Part shown: in pieces, positions 15,854-29,037 of the stretch | Numbering within the stretch: position 1 is the first letter of the stretch | Layout of the letters: each line of letters opens with the position of its first letter | Assembly (NCBI GenBank): GCA_905250025.1 | Contig: CAJNOJ010000134.1 | Location: 124,001-188,000, forward strand | Origin: Adineta ricciae | Lineage: Eukaryota > Rotifera > Eurotatoria > Adinetida > Adinetidae | Length of the DNA: 64,000 nucleotides | Reading direction: 5' to 3' | Position numbers and translations under genes: made by a program | The notes under the pieces: model-generated | The model's database searches: none | The model's input: only the letters and a program-made list of their open reading frames with translations | Told to the model about the DNA's origin: nothing

Positions 15854-16605
15854 ATGCCGAAAAACAAAGGAAAAGGTGGTAAAAATCGTCGTCGTGGTAA
15901 AAATGAAAACGACGATGTCAAACGTGAATTAATTCTTTGCGAAGAAGGACAATCCTATGCTCAAGTGACACGAATTCTAGGCAATGGACATTTAGAAGCA
16001 TTCTGTTTCGATAATGCGGGAGGAAAAAAACGCTTATGTCACATTCGAGGTAAATTACGAAAGAAACAATGGATTAATCAAGGTGATGTTATCCTTGTCG
16101 GACTTCGAGATTATCAAGATGATAAAGCTGATGTTATCATGAAATATCATGGTGAGTGTCAAGACTTCTAACAAACTTCGTCTCAGTCGTTTTTCTCTCT
16201 TGTGTTATAGCCGATGAAGCTCGGGAATTGAAACGAATGCACGAAATTCCAGATAATATTAACATTACTGAAACATCGAATAGTACAAATGAAGGATTAG
16301 AAGATGTCATTTTCGATGAAAGACACAATGATGATGAATCCAGTGAGGACGAAGATGGTTTACCACATAATGCTGGAGATCGACGAACTGGTAATGAAAG
16401 TCCTTCAGAAGATGATTCCGATGATGATGAAGACGATGCTGGTGGTTTCTACAATCCGAATCGAATGCCTAAAAAGACCGGCAATTTGAATGCACGAAAC
16501 TTAATCGGAACGAAGAAAGATTCTGGTAAAGGTGCACGCAATAATCAACGAGACGTAATCTCAGGTTCAGATTCGGATGAACGTGACGAACTCGCACACA
16601 TCTAA
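15854..16605 (+). CDS. EIF1A: Translation initiation factor eIF1A with extended acidic tail
   Basis: Binds the 40S A site and promotes scanning and start-codon selection. Two exons, 15854-16151 and 16211-16605, joined in phase 1 to give 230 residues. Start [19 protein letters not shown] is the classical basic N-terminal tail. The OB-fold region holds [20 protein letters not shown] and [19 protein letters not shown]; the join restores [10 protein letters not shown], which matches human eIF1A. Human eIF1A is 144 residues and ends in an acidic DIDDI motif that contacts eIF5B. Here the tail runs about 85 residues further, with Ser/Asp/Glu blocks and a Lys/Arg/Asn segment, and ends DELAHI. Identification is secure; the function of the extension is unknown. 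Confidence 0.95.
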
Positions 16606-17295
16606 TGTATGCATAGATAAAGAAAAGCAATCAATTATAAGTTTCGCTTCTTTTTCTTTGTCATCATTGAGCTATTTTTCAAAATCATATCGATGCAATA
16701 AACTACATTCTTCAATGCTTTTCTTCTGTGTATCGCATCAAAGATTGAATTAAGTTTATACAAAAGAAACATGACTTGAATCAGAACTTTTAACTTGATT
16801 AATTTCAATAAACTATCGATCAAGAAATGATTTAGAGAGATCATAACAAAAAAAGTCACAACTATTTCTAACGAATATTAATGGTGAATAAATGATTACA
16901 GTTTTTTGTACTGATATCTGTTCGAAATCATCTAACGGAAATCAATAAAACAGATCGTCATCGATAGCATTCGATCAACACGAGGTAAAAGCTCAGTGAT
17001 TGATCAATGAACGGAATACCTCAATGACTGCCAACTTTGGAAGTCAGTTAATGGTTCCTATCCAGCAGTAACACCTGGCAGAGCAGCCACTGATACAAAA
17101 ATTCAAATGGTGGCAACTCTACTGACATCAACATTATCGATTACATTTCGTCTTTTTCTTTGTCATCATTATCATGTCGAAGTCGTTAATTATGACGTCA
17201 TGCAATTATTTAGCTATATATATATATATTTGTATAGATAGAAAAACAAAACAAAGAATACTATAAATGAAACCGTTTCCGAACAAATGAACTGA
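16606..17295. other. Convergent intergenic region
   Basis: About 690 bp between the 3' ends of eIF1A (+) and AP-3 sigma (-). It contains AATAAA-like signals and a TA dinucleotide tract at about 17214-17230. No gene seen. Confidence 0.5.
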
Positions 17296-17921
17296 TTAAA
17301 ATCGTAAATTGAGATTGAGATCGGGTAGTTTAATATCTTTGATCTTTTGCGGTAAATTCATTTCTTTCAATGCCGTCATGGCTTTGGCTGGTGCTGCTGA
17401 TATTCCCGCTTCTTGCTTTTCTATCTTCGATTGTTCATCCACTCGTGCAACAACTTCGTTCAAATTCGTTTCTAAAACCATTCCACCGAAACAAATCTCC
17501 TGAAGAATATAATGAACTTTGTCGGCATGGAAGATTAAGTCAAGTTCACAAACATTCTAAACATTACACGTAATTTGTTTCTTTTCATTTGAAGAATAAA
17601 CTCCTGTTCGTTTACCTCAAAGCATTTGTCTAATGTTTCGACGAAAACTTGGATCAAATCCAAAATACCTAATTCACTTTCTGAGCTGTCAACACAAAAT
17701 ATGAAATACAACGTCGCATAATGACGATAGATCAATCGGCAATCGTTGTCGCCAAGAATTGATCCACCTTCGAGGAAATTACAAACATTATCATCACGTT
17801 TCGATACTAATTGATAGGTATCACGAAGAATTCGCTGTTGAACTTCTTCGGGATAATGTTCGAAGAACTTCACTAGTCTCGGTTTAGCAGAGTTATTGAA
17901 AACAAGGATTGCTTTAATCAT
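17296..17921 (-). CDS. AP3S: AP-3 complex subunit sigma
   Basis: Small chain of the AP-3 clathrin-adaptor-like complex, which sorts cargo to lysosomes and related organelles. Two exons, 17921-17616 and 17556-17296, give 188 residues (human AP3S1 has 193). The sequence follows the longin fold of the family: MIKAILVFNNSAKPRLVKFF at the start, KRDDNVCNFLEGG, YRHYATLYFIFCVDSSESEL, GILDLIQVFVETLDKCFE at the end of exon 1, then NVCELDLIFHADKVHYIL and GGMVLETNLNEVV in exon 2, with a Lys-rich C-terminus typical of AP-3 rather than AP-1/2 sigma. Shares a 3'-end region with eIF1A and faces the EF-hand gene at its 5' end about 135 bp away, suggesting a shared divergent promoter. Confidence 0.96.
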
Positions 17922-18055
17922 AGTTACAGGATAAACATAATCTATTTATATCTGAAAGAAAAAAAAACAATCGATCAACAAGGTTATTACACCGTACGAA
18001 TGTATTCAAGCAGAACAGCAACAAATATTTTCACATTCATTTGCGAAAAAGAAAA

Positions 18056-18792
18056 ATGGGTAATCAAAATAACAGAGGTAGAACCTTAACCGACTACGAT
18101 ATCAGACTTTTCAGTCAACAAAGTCAATTGCCACCGCATATTATTCAACAACTCTATGAAGCATTTATTGAACGTGCTGGAAAAGATGGACGGTAAAGAA
18201 ATGAACAACGATTTTCTTTCTATAGAAGCTGTTTTGTTTGATTCAGGATGACAGTGAGTGATTTCAAGAAATCGTATTTAGAAATCAATCCCAATGCTAG
18301 TCCGTACAATTTGGATAGTGAAGCTGAACGTATGTTTTTGTTTTTGTCGATAATTCTCAGGTTAATTTCGTTTTTCTTTAGGAGTTTTTATAATGTTCGA
18401 TCGAGATCGTAATGGTAGGAGTGAAAATCGGAGAAAATAAACCTTGAAAGTAGATTTTGTGTATAGGAGTCCTAACCTTCGATGAATTTATGATGGCATA
18501 TGTTTTGCTACAACGTGGTGTTGATACTCCGGTGAACCGTTGGCAATATGTGATCAGTGCAATGCCCACCGGTGTTCTCTCACGACCTGGTTTTGTTAAT
18601 TCAGGTGAAGCGCTTCAACTTCTCCAACAATTGAATCAATTCTATCAAATTCCAAATTTCGAACCTGTTGCGCAACATAATATCGTTTGGACTCAATTGA
18701 CTCCTCAATTAGATCCAACAGGATACATTCCTCAAGCTGAATTTCTACGTGTTATCGCAGCTCAGCCGAGTATTCAACCACATATCTGGTGA
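18056..18792 (+). CDS. Neuronal calcium sensor-like EF-hand protein
   Basis: Four exons (18056-18192, 18247-18329, 18382-18414, 18467-18792) encode 192 residues, the usual length of NCS proteins such as frequenin and visinin-like. It starts MGNQ, with Gly2 suited to N-myristoylation, so membrane association is likely. One canonical EF-hand loop, DRDRNGVLTFDE, is split by the third intron (DRDRNG|VLTFDE). The preceding pseudo-EF hand (AGKDGRMTVSDFKKSY) and the two C-terminal ones lack full calcium ligands. Fewer functional EF hands than frequenin (three) implies altered calcium sensing (inference). A remote alternative is another EF-hand family such as calcineurin B-like proteins. Confidence 0.78.
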
Positions 18793-19110
18793 ACACTGTT
18801 CGAACTATAAATTTTTCTACATCTATCCATAATTTCAGCATTCATCAAAAATAAAACTCACGAAAACATCAATAGTTCCTCTTCCCACTCATTCTTCTCT
18901 CATCTTTGACAGAAAAAAATGACACAGTATGTTTGTTACCGGTATTTTCCAGAGCCTTGAAAAGCACATGCTTGTTATACATATACGTATATTTAATATA
19001 AATAAATCTAGAATAATCAAACAAAGTAAGGATATGTTTGTAAAAAATACAACTCATAGAAGAGTCTTAGTTTCAAAGGAAACTTTACTGTATCAGCAAA
19101 GTGTAGTTGT

Positions 19111-19759
19111 TTAGTTACTATATTGTCTGCGCGTAGACTCTACATAATGGTTTTGAAGTTTCGCCAGATCATGATGATAAAAAATACTGCAAGTTAACGC
19201 ATAAATAATCGTTCTTTGTGGATCGATCTCTGTATAAGTCAGCAGATTTGGGCCAGTGGAGTTGAATTGAAGCTCTTGAAATGGCATCTTAGTTTCATGG
19301 GGCTCGATAAACGAACGATATCGGCCACAATCTTTGTTAATTGTACGATAAGCGGAAATGTACGGATAGAGCAAGGTATTACGGAAGACATTTTCCAAAA
19401 GCGAGTAAAATTGCATAAGAGTAACGCAGTTATCTTTCGTAAATTCTCTACGCTGAGAGAATTTATCACGCATTTCGACCAATGGCTTTATCCAATCGTA
19501 GAATCCTGAGCTCTTCAGTGTGTTTATCCACTGATTTGCTTGACACTTATTAAATAAAGCTGCTTGGTGAGAAAATATATCCGAAGAATCGTTACAGTCA
19601 CCGAAGAACTTTCTATATCCATCATAGGTCATCAGAGTCTAAAGCATAGAATACAACATTCAAATAACATGAATTGTTTCAGGTAGAATATCATCTAACC
19701 TGGATACCTGGAACGAGAGGCAACTTGCTATTAGATGTTTGATTAACACTGTATGCCAT
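19111..19759 (-). CDS. SPATA2-like PUB-domain protein
   Basis: Two exons, 19759-19700 and 19638-19111, encode 195 residues. The middle, TLMQFYSLLENVFRN followed by LLYPYISAYRTINKDCGRY, resembles the PUB-domain region of animal SPATA2/Tamo, where human SPATA2 has LIQFYEVVESSLRS and FLYPWKKEFRSIKTYTG. In vertebrates SPATA2 uses its PUB domain to link the deubiquitinase CYLD to the linear-ubiquitin ligase HOIP. This protein stops soon after the PUB-like region, so it lacks the long disordered part and the C-terminal zinc finger of SPATA2. The first exon is exactly 20 codons. The family call comes from remembered motif similarity only; an unrelated helical protein remains possible. Confidence 0.5.
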
Positions 19760-20401
19760 TATTTATTTAAAAAAAACGTTTCATAATCGATTCACAAAAT
19801 CGTTATTTTACTCGACATATTATCTATCATTATCGTGTCATTGGATTTTTCTCATGTCTGGACCAATTGCGTTTGCACAAGATGTCACCCTTCTCTAGAT
19901 GTAACTCAACTTTTCAACAGAATACTTCAAACACAAAGTTATCGTAATGTCTCATCGACGCAGCCAAGACCGAATAAAGAAAACCAACATTGATGTTTAT
20001 CAGTAATCGAATTGACATCGATAAATAAGTCGAAATTATACTAAAGTGATCCTTTCTTTACTTCGTCATGCCTCTAGAGAAAACATTCAAGATGAAATCT
20101 AATTATCTGAATAATTCTTTCTTTATTACAAAAAAATCTATCGACAACAATCATCGAATACATTATCTCTCAACTCTCCTTCGAATAATGTAGACATTGG
20201 CACATAAACTTGCCGCATCATAGATGCTCCAGATATATTGGACAAGAAATGTCAACACTAGACACTTTTCGTATTATCTGGCTAGATGATATGTCGATGT
20301 TAATGACATCAGAGGAGAGATAATTATGTTTGTGAAAGCTTTTTTTACAAACAACCAACAACAAATATTGATGACTAGATAAATACATCGTCGGATAATA
20401 T

Positions 20402-21977
<1,576 letters not shown>

Positions 21978-22516
21978 TCTTCAAACTAGAACTAATGAAT
22001 CCCTAGTAAATACGATATCTACACATTGAGCTGAGATGAGAGAAGAAGGAATAATTTCTTTTCTACACTTCAAACAACATCTATGGAAGAATTTGCCGTT
22101 TTTTCATCTATATAATTATCTCAGACTATCATCTCTGTAGATAAAATCGACAAGAAATCGTTCGTTATCATAAAATATTCAATCAGACCGGAAATGCGTT
22201 TTCGTACAGAATCAGCGAGAGGAACTCTTGTTTAACAGTCGAAGTGAGGACAAAGGGAATATCTGAGCTGTTAATTACCGATCGAAATATCTGTTTATTG
22301 AATCAAGGAACAAATTGTTTAGAAAAGACAAAGAGAAGAAAAAAAGATAATCAAAGTATCGTATATATAACTTAAAAGCAGAGATAGAGAGAGAGAAACG
22401 ACGAGTAACAGTGTAGAGAAACGAGAATAAATATAGAATAATAATAAAAAAAAGAACGAGAAGAAGAAGAAGAAGAAGAAAAAACATGAGAAGAACTCGA
22501 CTACTATGACAAGTAT
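21978..22516. other. Intergenic region with purine-rich microsatellites
   Basis: Between the thiolase start and the FAM174-like stop. It contains a GA run at about 22382-22396 and an AAG/AGA run at about 22456-22482. No gene seen. Confidence 0.5.
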
Positions 22517-22927
22517 CTATCTACGAACGAACAATGTGTCATCGTCTTTCTCGTCATCATCCTCGGCATGTTCGTTGAAGAGTGGCTCTTCCATTGTTGT
22601 CGCATTGCTAAGTAATTTATATCTTCTCGATTGACGTTTTTTACGCAACCTAAAAGAGATGGAAAAAAAACTCCTTTCATCTTTTTGAAACTGTTAGATT
22701 TCTTCATACATAAACGTTTTCATGATGATGTACATTAGAACCAAACAAGTCAAACCGGCAAGTGCGATGGTACTCCAGATTAAAGTTCGTCGGTCAATCT
22801 GTTTAATTTGCTTCTGAATTAATTCCTGTCCCTGAATTAATAACGGTTTTTTGTTTGATAAAACTGTGGTTACAGTTTGATTAAGATGAGTTGTGCTATT
22901 CGCGACGATCATTACTGACGTGGTCAT
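22517..22927 (-). CDS. FAM174-like single-pass membrane protein
   Basis: Two exons, 22927-22710 and 22649-22517, give 116 residues. After a short luminal segment with three N-x-S/T sequons, a hydrophobic helix (LIWSTIALAGLTCLVLMYII) spans the membrane. The cytosolic tail, rebuilt across the 60-bp intron, is MLRKKRQSRRYKLLSN followed by an acidic stretch and DDDTLFVRR. Basic RRY after the helix and the final DD-DTLF pattern match the C-terminus of FAM174A/B. There is no clear signal peptide, so it is a short version. The molecular function of the family is poorly known; Golgi or plasma membrane placement is inferred. Confidence 0.68.
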
Positions 22928-23231
22928 GTTACAATAAATTCGAAAATAAAATGGTGCGCTGTAATCTTATTCCATTTGTGAATAAAGATAGATAAAAGAG
23001 GAACAAGAGAAATGATTCATAGATCGCGAAATCGAAAGAGGACACTACTCTTCGACAGCAAGATTTCAAAGAGAGTCAAATCTATTTATGTCTGATTAAT
23101 TTGCTGTTGTCGACTTTAACAGGTTTAGAAACTCTACACGTACGTGACAAGTATCCGTTTATTCGCGTATGTGTCAGTCTTATCACTGAATTAGAAAATT
23201 TCATTAGATTGACAATATCACGAAATTGTTA

Positions 23232-23903
23232 ATGCGGTTGTTAGGAGAATTTGTGCTACAAATTTCTTTTAGTCTTTTTTTTCCACTGATGACATCACCG
23301 TTCTTATCACCAAATCACCGTAACAATGTTCTTTTCGAAACAACTTCTCTCACATCAAAACAAACGCTTTCCAATGATCTTCACGATATATTTCACATAC
23401 TGAAACGTACGCCAAATCATCAAGATCTATCCCGGACAAATTGGCCATCACCGACATACATTATTCAAAAGCATACAATTATCAATACACCCCTTTTCAG
23501 TCAATATCAACTTTCGCCTTTCTCTCACGATGAAAAACAAGAATTTAATAACATGGCATATTGCATTGCTTATTGTACGATTATTCTCATGGGTAAAATC
23601 TCGTCTGTTCATTCACAAACCTTTTAAGAATTTCTCTCAGGTATTTCACTTGGTGGTTGGCTCGGCGGTCTTTTCGAATTTCTAACAAATGGATTCAACG
23701 GATGTAGCAATGAACATCGTGGCCATACAAAATGTCAACTGCAATATGCATCTCCAAATGTGACTATTCGTTGTGTTAACATATTCTACAAGAATTTGAC
23801 GTTGATTAACTCTGCGTTCATATGTCTGTGTCGTTTTCGTAATTCTCCGCAACTGAAATATCGAGATTGCGCATATCTGTATGCTGACATTCGATCTTTT
23901 TAA
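23232..23903 (+). CDS. Putative secreted or single-pass membrane protein, unknown family
   Basis: Two exons, 23232-23592 and 23641-23903, joined in phase 1 (207 residues). The ATG at 23232 begins a hydrophobic leader (MRLLGEFVLQISFSLFF) fit for a signal peptide. A second hydrophobic segment is rebuilt across the intron: YCIAYCTIILMGISLGG, then WLGGLFEFL, giving a possible membrane helix. The C-terminal third has six cysteines and sequons (NVT, NLT), suggesting a disulfide-linked extracytoplasmic domain. I recognise no family. The clean splice with conserved hydrophobic character on both sides of the intron supports a real gene. It converges on ARPC2. Confidence 0.6.
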
Positions 23904-24017
23904 CAAAACAGAGAAAACACTTTGATTCTTTTTCATAATCAAATCACTGAAAAATAGATGTCAATCAAAAAAGTAAAATCATCACGAATTTTCAGCGTTA
24001 GATAGTTCGCCAAAAAT

Positions 24018-25266
24018 CTATTCCACACCAGCCGATGCTTCGCCTAGATATACAACAATAGAACTGATTCGAAAAAATTCAAGTGAAATTTACCAGCTGC
24101 ACCACGTCGAAAAGTTTTCTTCACTTCAGGCCGAGCTAATTGCAGACGTCGTAAAAATTCATTCGTTTTACGACGCATATGCGCATGTAAATACGCCTGA
24201 GAATATTCAAACAAAATTTGTCAATATGTATAGAAACAAAATCCACCTACTTTGCAACATTTTATATGATAATGAAAGTAATTCCGAAGGATGTAAATCA
24301 AGTTAATTGTGTTCTCTCGTGCCGCGGCCTTTGTGTGACGAGGAAAGAGAACTAAATGTAGCGAATAAAAAAAATCCAGATAATTTATGTAGATCTGGCA
24401 GGCGATGTGTGCATACCGAACGTTAAATAACCAATATTATCACCTGTGCGAGCATCGGGCGTGCCTTTGAGTTCTTCGGGAGGTGTTCGATAACTAACAA
24501 TGACTTGCGGGGCTTGTTGAAACTGTTGTCTTCGTTCACGAAGTCCCTTCGAAGAAAACAATTTTCTAAAACTTGAATTCGCGCGATGAAACTCACTTCC
24601 ATGAAGAAACGTCCGATGACATTATCGTCAGCATCTTTGAATACTGTCGAAAAAATCACAGTCACACGGTCAGATGATGCATTGACATACATAGTTTCAT
24701 CATCGCGGTAATGTATCACCGCCCGTTTTTGATCGCCAGTTGTTGGTTGCTGTTTACTTTGAAATTCAAAGTATTTTTCGAACACAGCCGCAAAACAATG
24801 ACGTTTCAGCATCGAAATCTTTCGAACTAATGGTAACCAGACGTCATTGGTTTCACCTTTCGGTAATTGACTGTTAAAATCAAATGATAAGGTTACATCA
24901 TAACCGCTCAAAGGTGCAACTAATAAATCGCCATATTCACGGCGAAGAATCTAAGTCAAACATGAGTATTTTTGTTTGCATTATACTTTCATCTTACATC
25001 ATCGGTACCATATTGTTCTAAATCTTGGAAAAATTTCAATTTAATGCTAACAACAAACGGATTATCACGAGAATGTGTAATATGATAAAGTGCCCCGTCG
25101 AAATCTAATCGAATGCAAATGTAGAACTTCACACAACAGTGAAAATGTATTTCTTACCGACAACATTGGTTTTGATTTCGACTAATTTTTCTTTACGTAG
25201 AAACGTCTCGATTTGTACGGTTAACAATTCTTCTATTATACGATTATGAACTTCGAGAATAATCAT
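24018..25266 (-). CDS. ARPC2: Actin-related protein 2/3 complex subunit 2 (p34-Arc)
   Basis: Core scaffold subunit of the Arp2/3 complex that nucleates branched actin; ARPC2 and ARPC4 contact the mother filament. About eight short exons run from [15 protein letters not shown] (ATG at 25266) to the stop at 24018, which is reached through a short last exon encoding GEASAGV-E. Diagnostic blocks are [86 protein letters not shown] and [17 protein letters not shown]. Length is about the usual 300 residues. It lies just downstream of, and on the same strand as, EAPP, with about 190 bp between them. Confidence 0.95.
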
Positions 25267-25456
25267 CGTCGGGTCAAAACAAATGCAGCGATATAACACA
25301 AAAAAAGAATTACTATCAAGTATGTGTGTTGAAGATACACAATTTTGTGGCAATGATTCATGTCGAGAGAGAGGGAGATAAAGATAGAGGGCAACAATTC
25401 ACAGTGAGTTTTTTTTTCTAAAATAAACGTTTATTCGTAACAAAAAAATCAATGGT

Positions 25457-26576
25457 TTAGTGGCTAGCGAGAACATTAGAAAAATGATACAATTCTTCTT
25501 TCGACTCATACACTCCGATCTCTGTTCCGCACTCGCTGCATAGTACAGGTCGTAGGACTTCCTCGTGATCGCTTTCGTCAGAATGGGTTTCATTAGATTT
25601 GAATCGTTTGTTGCTGGACTTCTTTTTCTTCTGTTTCGATTTGGATGAGACAGTAGCGAGGCGATTTTCATCAATCGTGCAATTGAAGACAAACATTGCT
25701 CGATATTGATTACGATTCGTTTCGTGTCTAAAAGATAGACTCGGACTCGACTCCATTAAAATCAGCAAGGAATTACCTTTGACAATCGTGACAAACTAAA
25801 ATCATGCAACCGGGACAATTGAGAACAGCATCAGTTGGTCCAAGCGCAGAACCATCAATTTTGTCGAGATTTTGTACACCCTGAGATCTAAAAGAAACGA
25901 TGAGAGTCGAAAAGAGTGACACGGGAGAGAAAAACATACTTTAGTCGTTCTCTTGTCATCCATTTTTCATCTTCTTCTTCTTCTTCGGGATCATAGAGTA
26001 GATCGTCATTAGCTTTCTCTTGTTCATCGTTGCTCAGTGCGGGTTGATCTGAAAAGATTTAGTTTTGCATAGAAGAACTTTTTCAGAAAAAAAAAACTTA
26101 CTCGGTTCATCATCGCTGTCGTCTTCATCTACTTGAGAAATCGTCACTTTCTTCGTTCCTTTCGGCTTTTGTGCTAAAAATTAATTCGTTCAATTGGTGA
26201 TGGATATGAATATGATGAAAGTCTTACTTGATAATGGTAATTCAAATGTTCCACGAGTGATAAAATTCTCATAAATTTGATCTAGCTCATCTTCCATTTC
26301 ATTGGTGAAAGTATTGGATTTTTTCGTTGTTAAATCTTTATTCTCATCTGTTTTTGACACTGTCTTTTCCAAATATTCATGAAGTGGACGATCGAATTCA
26401 TCATCCGAACTAAAACCAGAAAATCGTTGAATTCTGTCTCAAAACTTTTCGTTTTACCTGTCAGAATTCTCTTCACCATTCTTTATTGCTGTATTACAAG
26501 GAATTTCATCTTCATCCTCACTTGGTTCATTGTCTACTTCATAGCCAGTATAATATTTAAAACGTTGATCGCTCAT
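25457..26576 (-). CDS. EAPP: E2F-associated phosphoprotein (EAPP)
   Basis: Nuclear phosphoprotein that in vertebrates binds activating E2Fs and affects cell-cycle genes. The coding sequence, in about six exons, starts MSDQRFKYYTGYEVDNEPSE at 26576. An acidic N-terminal half contains DDLLYDPEEEEEDEKW, matching the DELLYDPEKD motif of human EAPP. The conserved C-terminal zinc-binding domain follows: DAVLNCPGCMILVCHDCQRH, NQYRAMFVFNCTIDEN, a Lys/Ser-rich loop, then RPVLCSECGTEIGVYES and the end HFSNVLASH. The CxxC pairs expected to bind metal are present. The family match is strong despite the variable first half. Confidence 0.92.
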
Positions 26577-26857
26577 TTTTCTCACGAGAAGAAGAAGACG
26601 ACGAAGAATATTGATCTCAAATATTAAGAAATAACAAGGAAACAGCAATTGGTCGAATCTATGTGTATAGATGTCACTAATGCACAATGGATTACTTATA
26701 CGAACACCGTTGATACTCTAGAGATTCAAAATTTAGGCCCTGGATGTGTAGAATTCGATCTGTTGCAGTTAGACAAAACCGACAATACATTTATCAAAAA
26801 TATTTTAGATATGAAGAAAAATATTTTTTTTGAAAACAAGTACATTTTATGTTGATA

Positions 26858-28338
26858 TCATCGTCCACTTGGTACCAAATTGAACGGTTGATCTGAAAAT
26901 CTCCATTTCACGCCATCGTACTCAGCCATATACATTGCTAACGGCGGATAATTTGATACAGTTCGATAGAATGATTCAACATTAGGCTTCACGCCTTTTA
27001 ATGCATCAGTCAATGCCAATAAACCAGGTGCATGTGTTACAAGAAGTACTGTTCCACCACGATGACCGTATCTGTCAAGTATTCCTCTCATTACAGCAAC
27101 ACTTCGATCGAAATAATCATCTAATGTTTCCGGAACGGAAATATTCGGAATTAACGCTTTATATTCATATTTGATATTATAACTATTGTCCATGAATTCT
27201 CTTTTCGTCATAAAACTATCGGTTATTTTATGATTGAGATGAGGACATTCGAATAAACCAGGTTCAATTCGAATTGGAATACGATCGCGACGATCCATAC
27301 CTAACAAAAGTCAGAACTATTAAAAAGAAAAGATTCTGATCAGTAAATACCAGTTAAAATTCGTTCACAAGTTTGTACACAACGGAGAGCAGTCGAGGAT
27401 AAGCATACATCGGGTATTAAACCACTGCTTAACAAAGCACGTCCCGCAAGACGAGCGGTTTTCAAGCCGTTAACTAAAAGACGAATATCACATCGAACGA
27501 AGGAAAATCTCCAAGAAACATTCCTACCGGTTAATGGAGCGTCGAACAGAAAAGCTTGATCGGATCGTCTTTTTGGTAGGATACGCGGTAGATTTTGATC
27601 GTATGGTACATACGAATTTGTACGAAATGCTCGGCTGAACCAATCTGGACCGAGTGCTTGGTTAACGCGTTCACTATGACGCATAAAGATAATTCGGAAA
27701 GGTTGTGCAACAGGTGAACCAACTAAGTGTCCCCCTTGCAGTGCTGAAGCAGTGGGACGAGTCAAACGTGCGCCATGGGTCATATTAACCGTAGATGGAC
27801 GATTTGCACGACGACTAAGCCGAATATGTCGACGGTGAGCATCACTTTCATAATTCGAATCTTCATCTTGATGATTATGAACCGAAATAGTCGAAGGTGG
27901 TAAAGTAGAAGATGCATGTGCTCTATGAGCTAATTGATGTTGATCCAAACTATTGATCGTTGGTTTCGATGATTGCGATGCATGACGTCGGACAGATGAT
28001 CGCGGTGACACCAAATGCTCATAGTCAGTACTACTAAGGTGATGGTGTCTCAATAGATGTCTCCGCGATTCTAACGCTCCATCTGTATCGTATGCTAAAT
28101 CGGAACTGATTCGATTAGAGAGTAATCTTGGTATGCGGAGAGATGAGGATGGTACATCGTTATAATCAGCTGTTGATTGATGATGATGATTATTCGTACT
28201 ATTCTGATCCGATATTTTTCGTGTAAGCGAACGTGGATGCCACGAATGATTGACAGTCAATGCTCGACTGTAATCACCTGCATCGGTATTAACTAAAGAC
28301 CATTCACGTTCCATCATCTCAGTTAAATTCTCAACCAT
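26858..28338 (-). CDS. UBASH3/Sts-like histidine phosphatase
   Basis: Member of the histidine phosphatase (phosphoglycerate mutase) superfamily in the Sts/ecdysteroid-phosphatase-like group. Exons 28338-27528, 27473-27351 and 27300-26858 give 458 residues. The first 210 residues are Ser/His/Arg-rich and likely disordered; no UBA or SH3 domain is visible. The catalytic domain begins FRIIFMRHSERVNQALG, where RHSER stands for the usual RHGER. It continues with APLTVNGLKTARLAG across the first join, CLSSTALRCVQTCERIL, and VLLVTHAPGLLALTD with the second catalytic His. The 54-bp first intron has no in-frame stop, so an unspliced transcript would still encode a full protein. The substrate is unknown. 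Confidence 0.82.
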
Positions 28339-28842
28339 GATTTCACTTTTCTAAAACGACACAATCTGTACACATCTCCGTGAAAAATAAAAACAAACTT
28401 ATGACATTCGCTTTCTCATTATTAATAATAAAAAAAACTATGTGATTTCGTATATATAGGCTACGGTTCATTGATTTTTTGTCAGTATCATTATGAAATA
28501 ATGTAAATGTTGACGATGTTTTAGACATACTGTTTAACAAGAGAACGGAAGAGTAAAGGACAACATAAAAAAACAAGATATTATCTTTACCCAGGCATAT
28601 ATCATAAAAATACTAATAAAGACAAAAAAACAACGCAAGAAAGAAGTTCAAATCTTTCACACACATAATTTTATTTCAAGTATAAGTTCGAAGAGATATT
28701 GATTAGTCGTACTATATCTTCGTCTATATTCTTATCTTACTTGTCAATGATATCTCTATAGTAAATATAATGTGTTTCTGTCTAATAAGAGAATTGTTAG
28801 TCTTTTGATGACAAACGTCCTTCCCGGAAAGTTCTTTTCTCG
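28339..28842. other. Divergent intergenic region
   Basis: About 500 bp between the starts of the UBASH3-like gene (-) and the small membrane protein (+). AT-rich; probably holds both promoters. No gene recognised. Confidence 0.4.
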
Positions 28843-29037
28843 ATGCATAGAACAGGACAAACAAAATTGCGCTTGTTTAACTTCTTTACTCATTGGGATT
28901 TGACTATTCAACAAACGAAATGGCAAATCACAGCTATCGCTGTCGCATGTATTATTTTGATTACTATTCTAGCACTTATTATTCAACGGTTGAACGGATT
29001 AAGGTGCTGTTGTCGTCCGAAATTGACCAATGTTTAA
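28843..29037 (+). CDS. Small single-pass membrane protein (64 aa)
   Basis: Single-exon frame starting ATG at 28843. A hydrophilic N-terminus is followed by one strong transmembrane helix (ITAIAVACIILITILALIIQ), then a short basic tail with three consecutive Cys (LRCCCRPK), a typical palmitoylation site next to a membrane. A polyadenylation-like AAATAAA lies about 140 bp downstream. It resembles the small CC/TM proteins at 56.9-57.6 kb in design but not in alignable sequence. No known family recognised. Being short, it could be a chance frame, though its composition (helix plus Cys cluster) argues for a real protein. Confidence 0.45.
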   Translation: MHRTGQTKLRLFNFFTHWDLTIQQTKWQITAIAVACIILITILALIIQRLNGLRCCCRPKLTNV

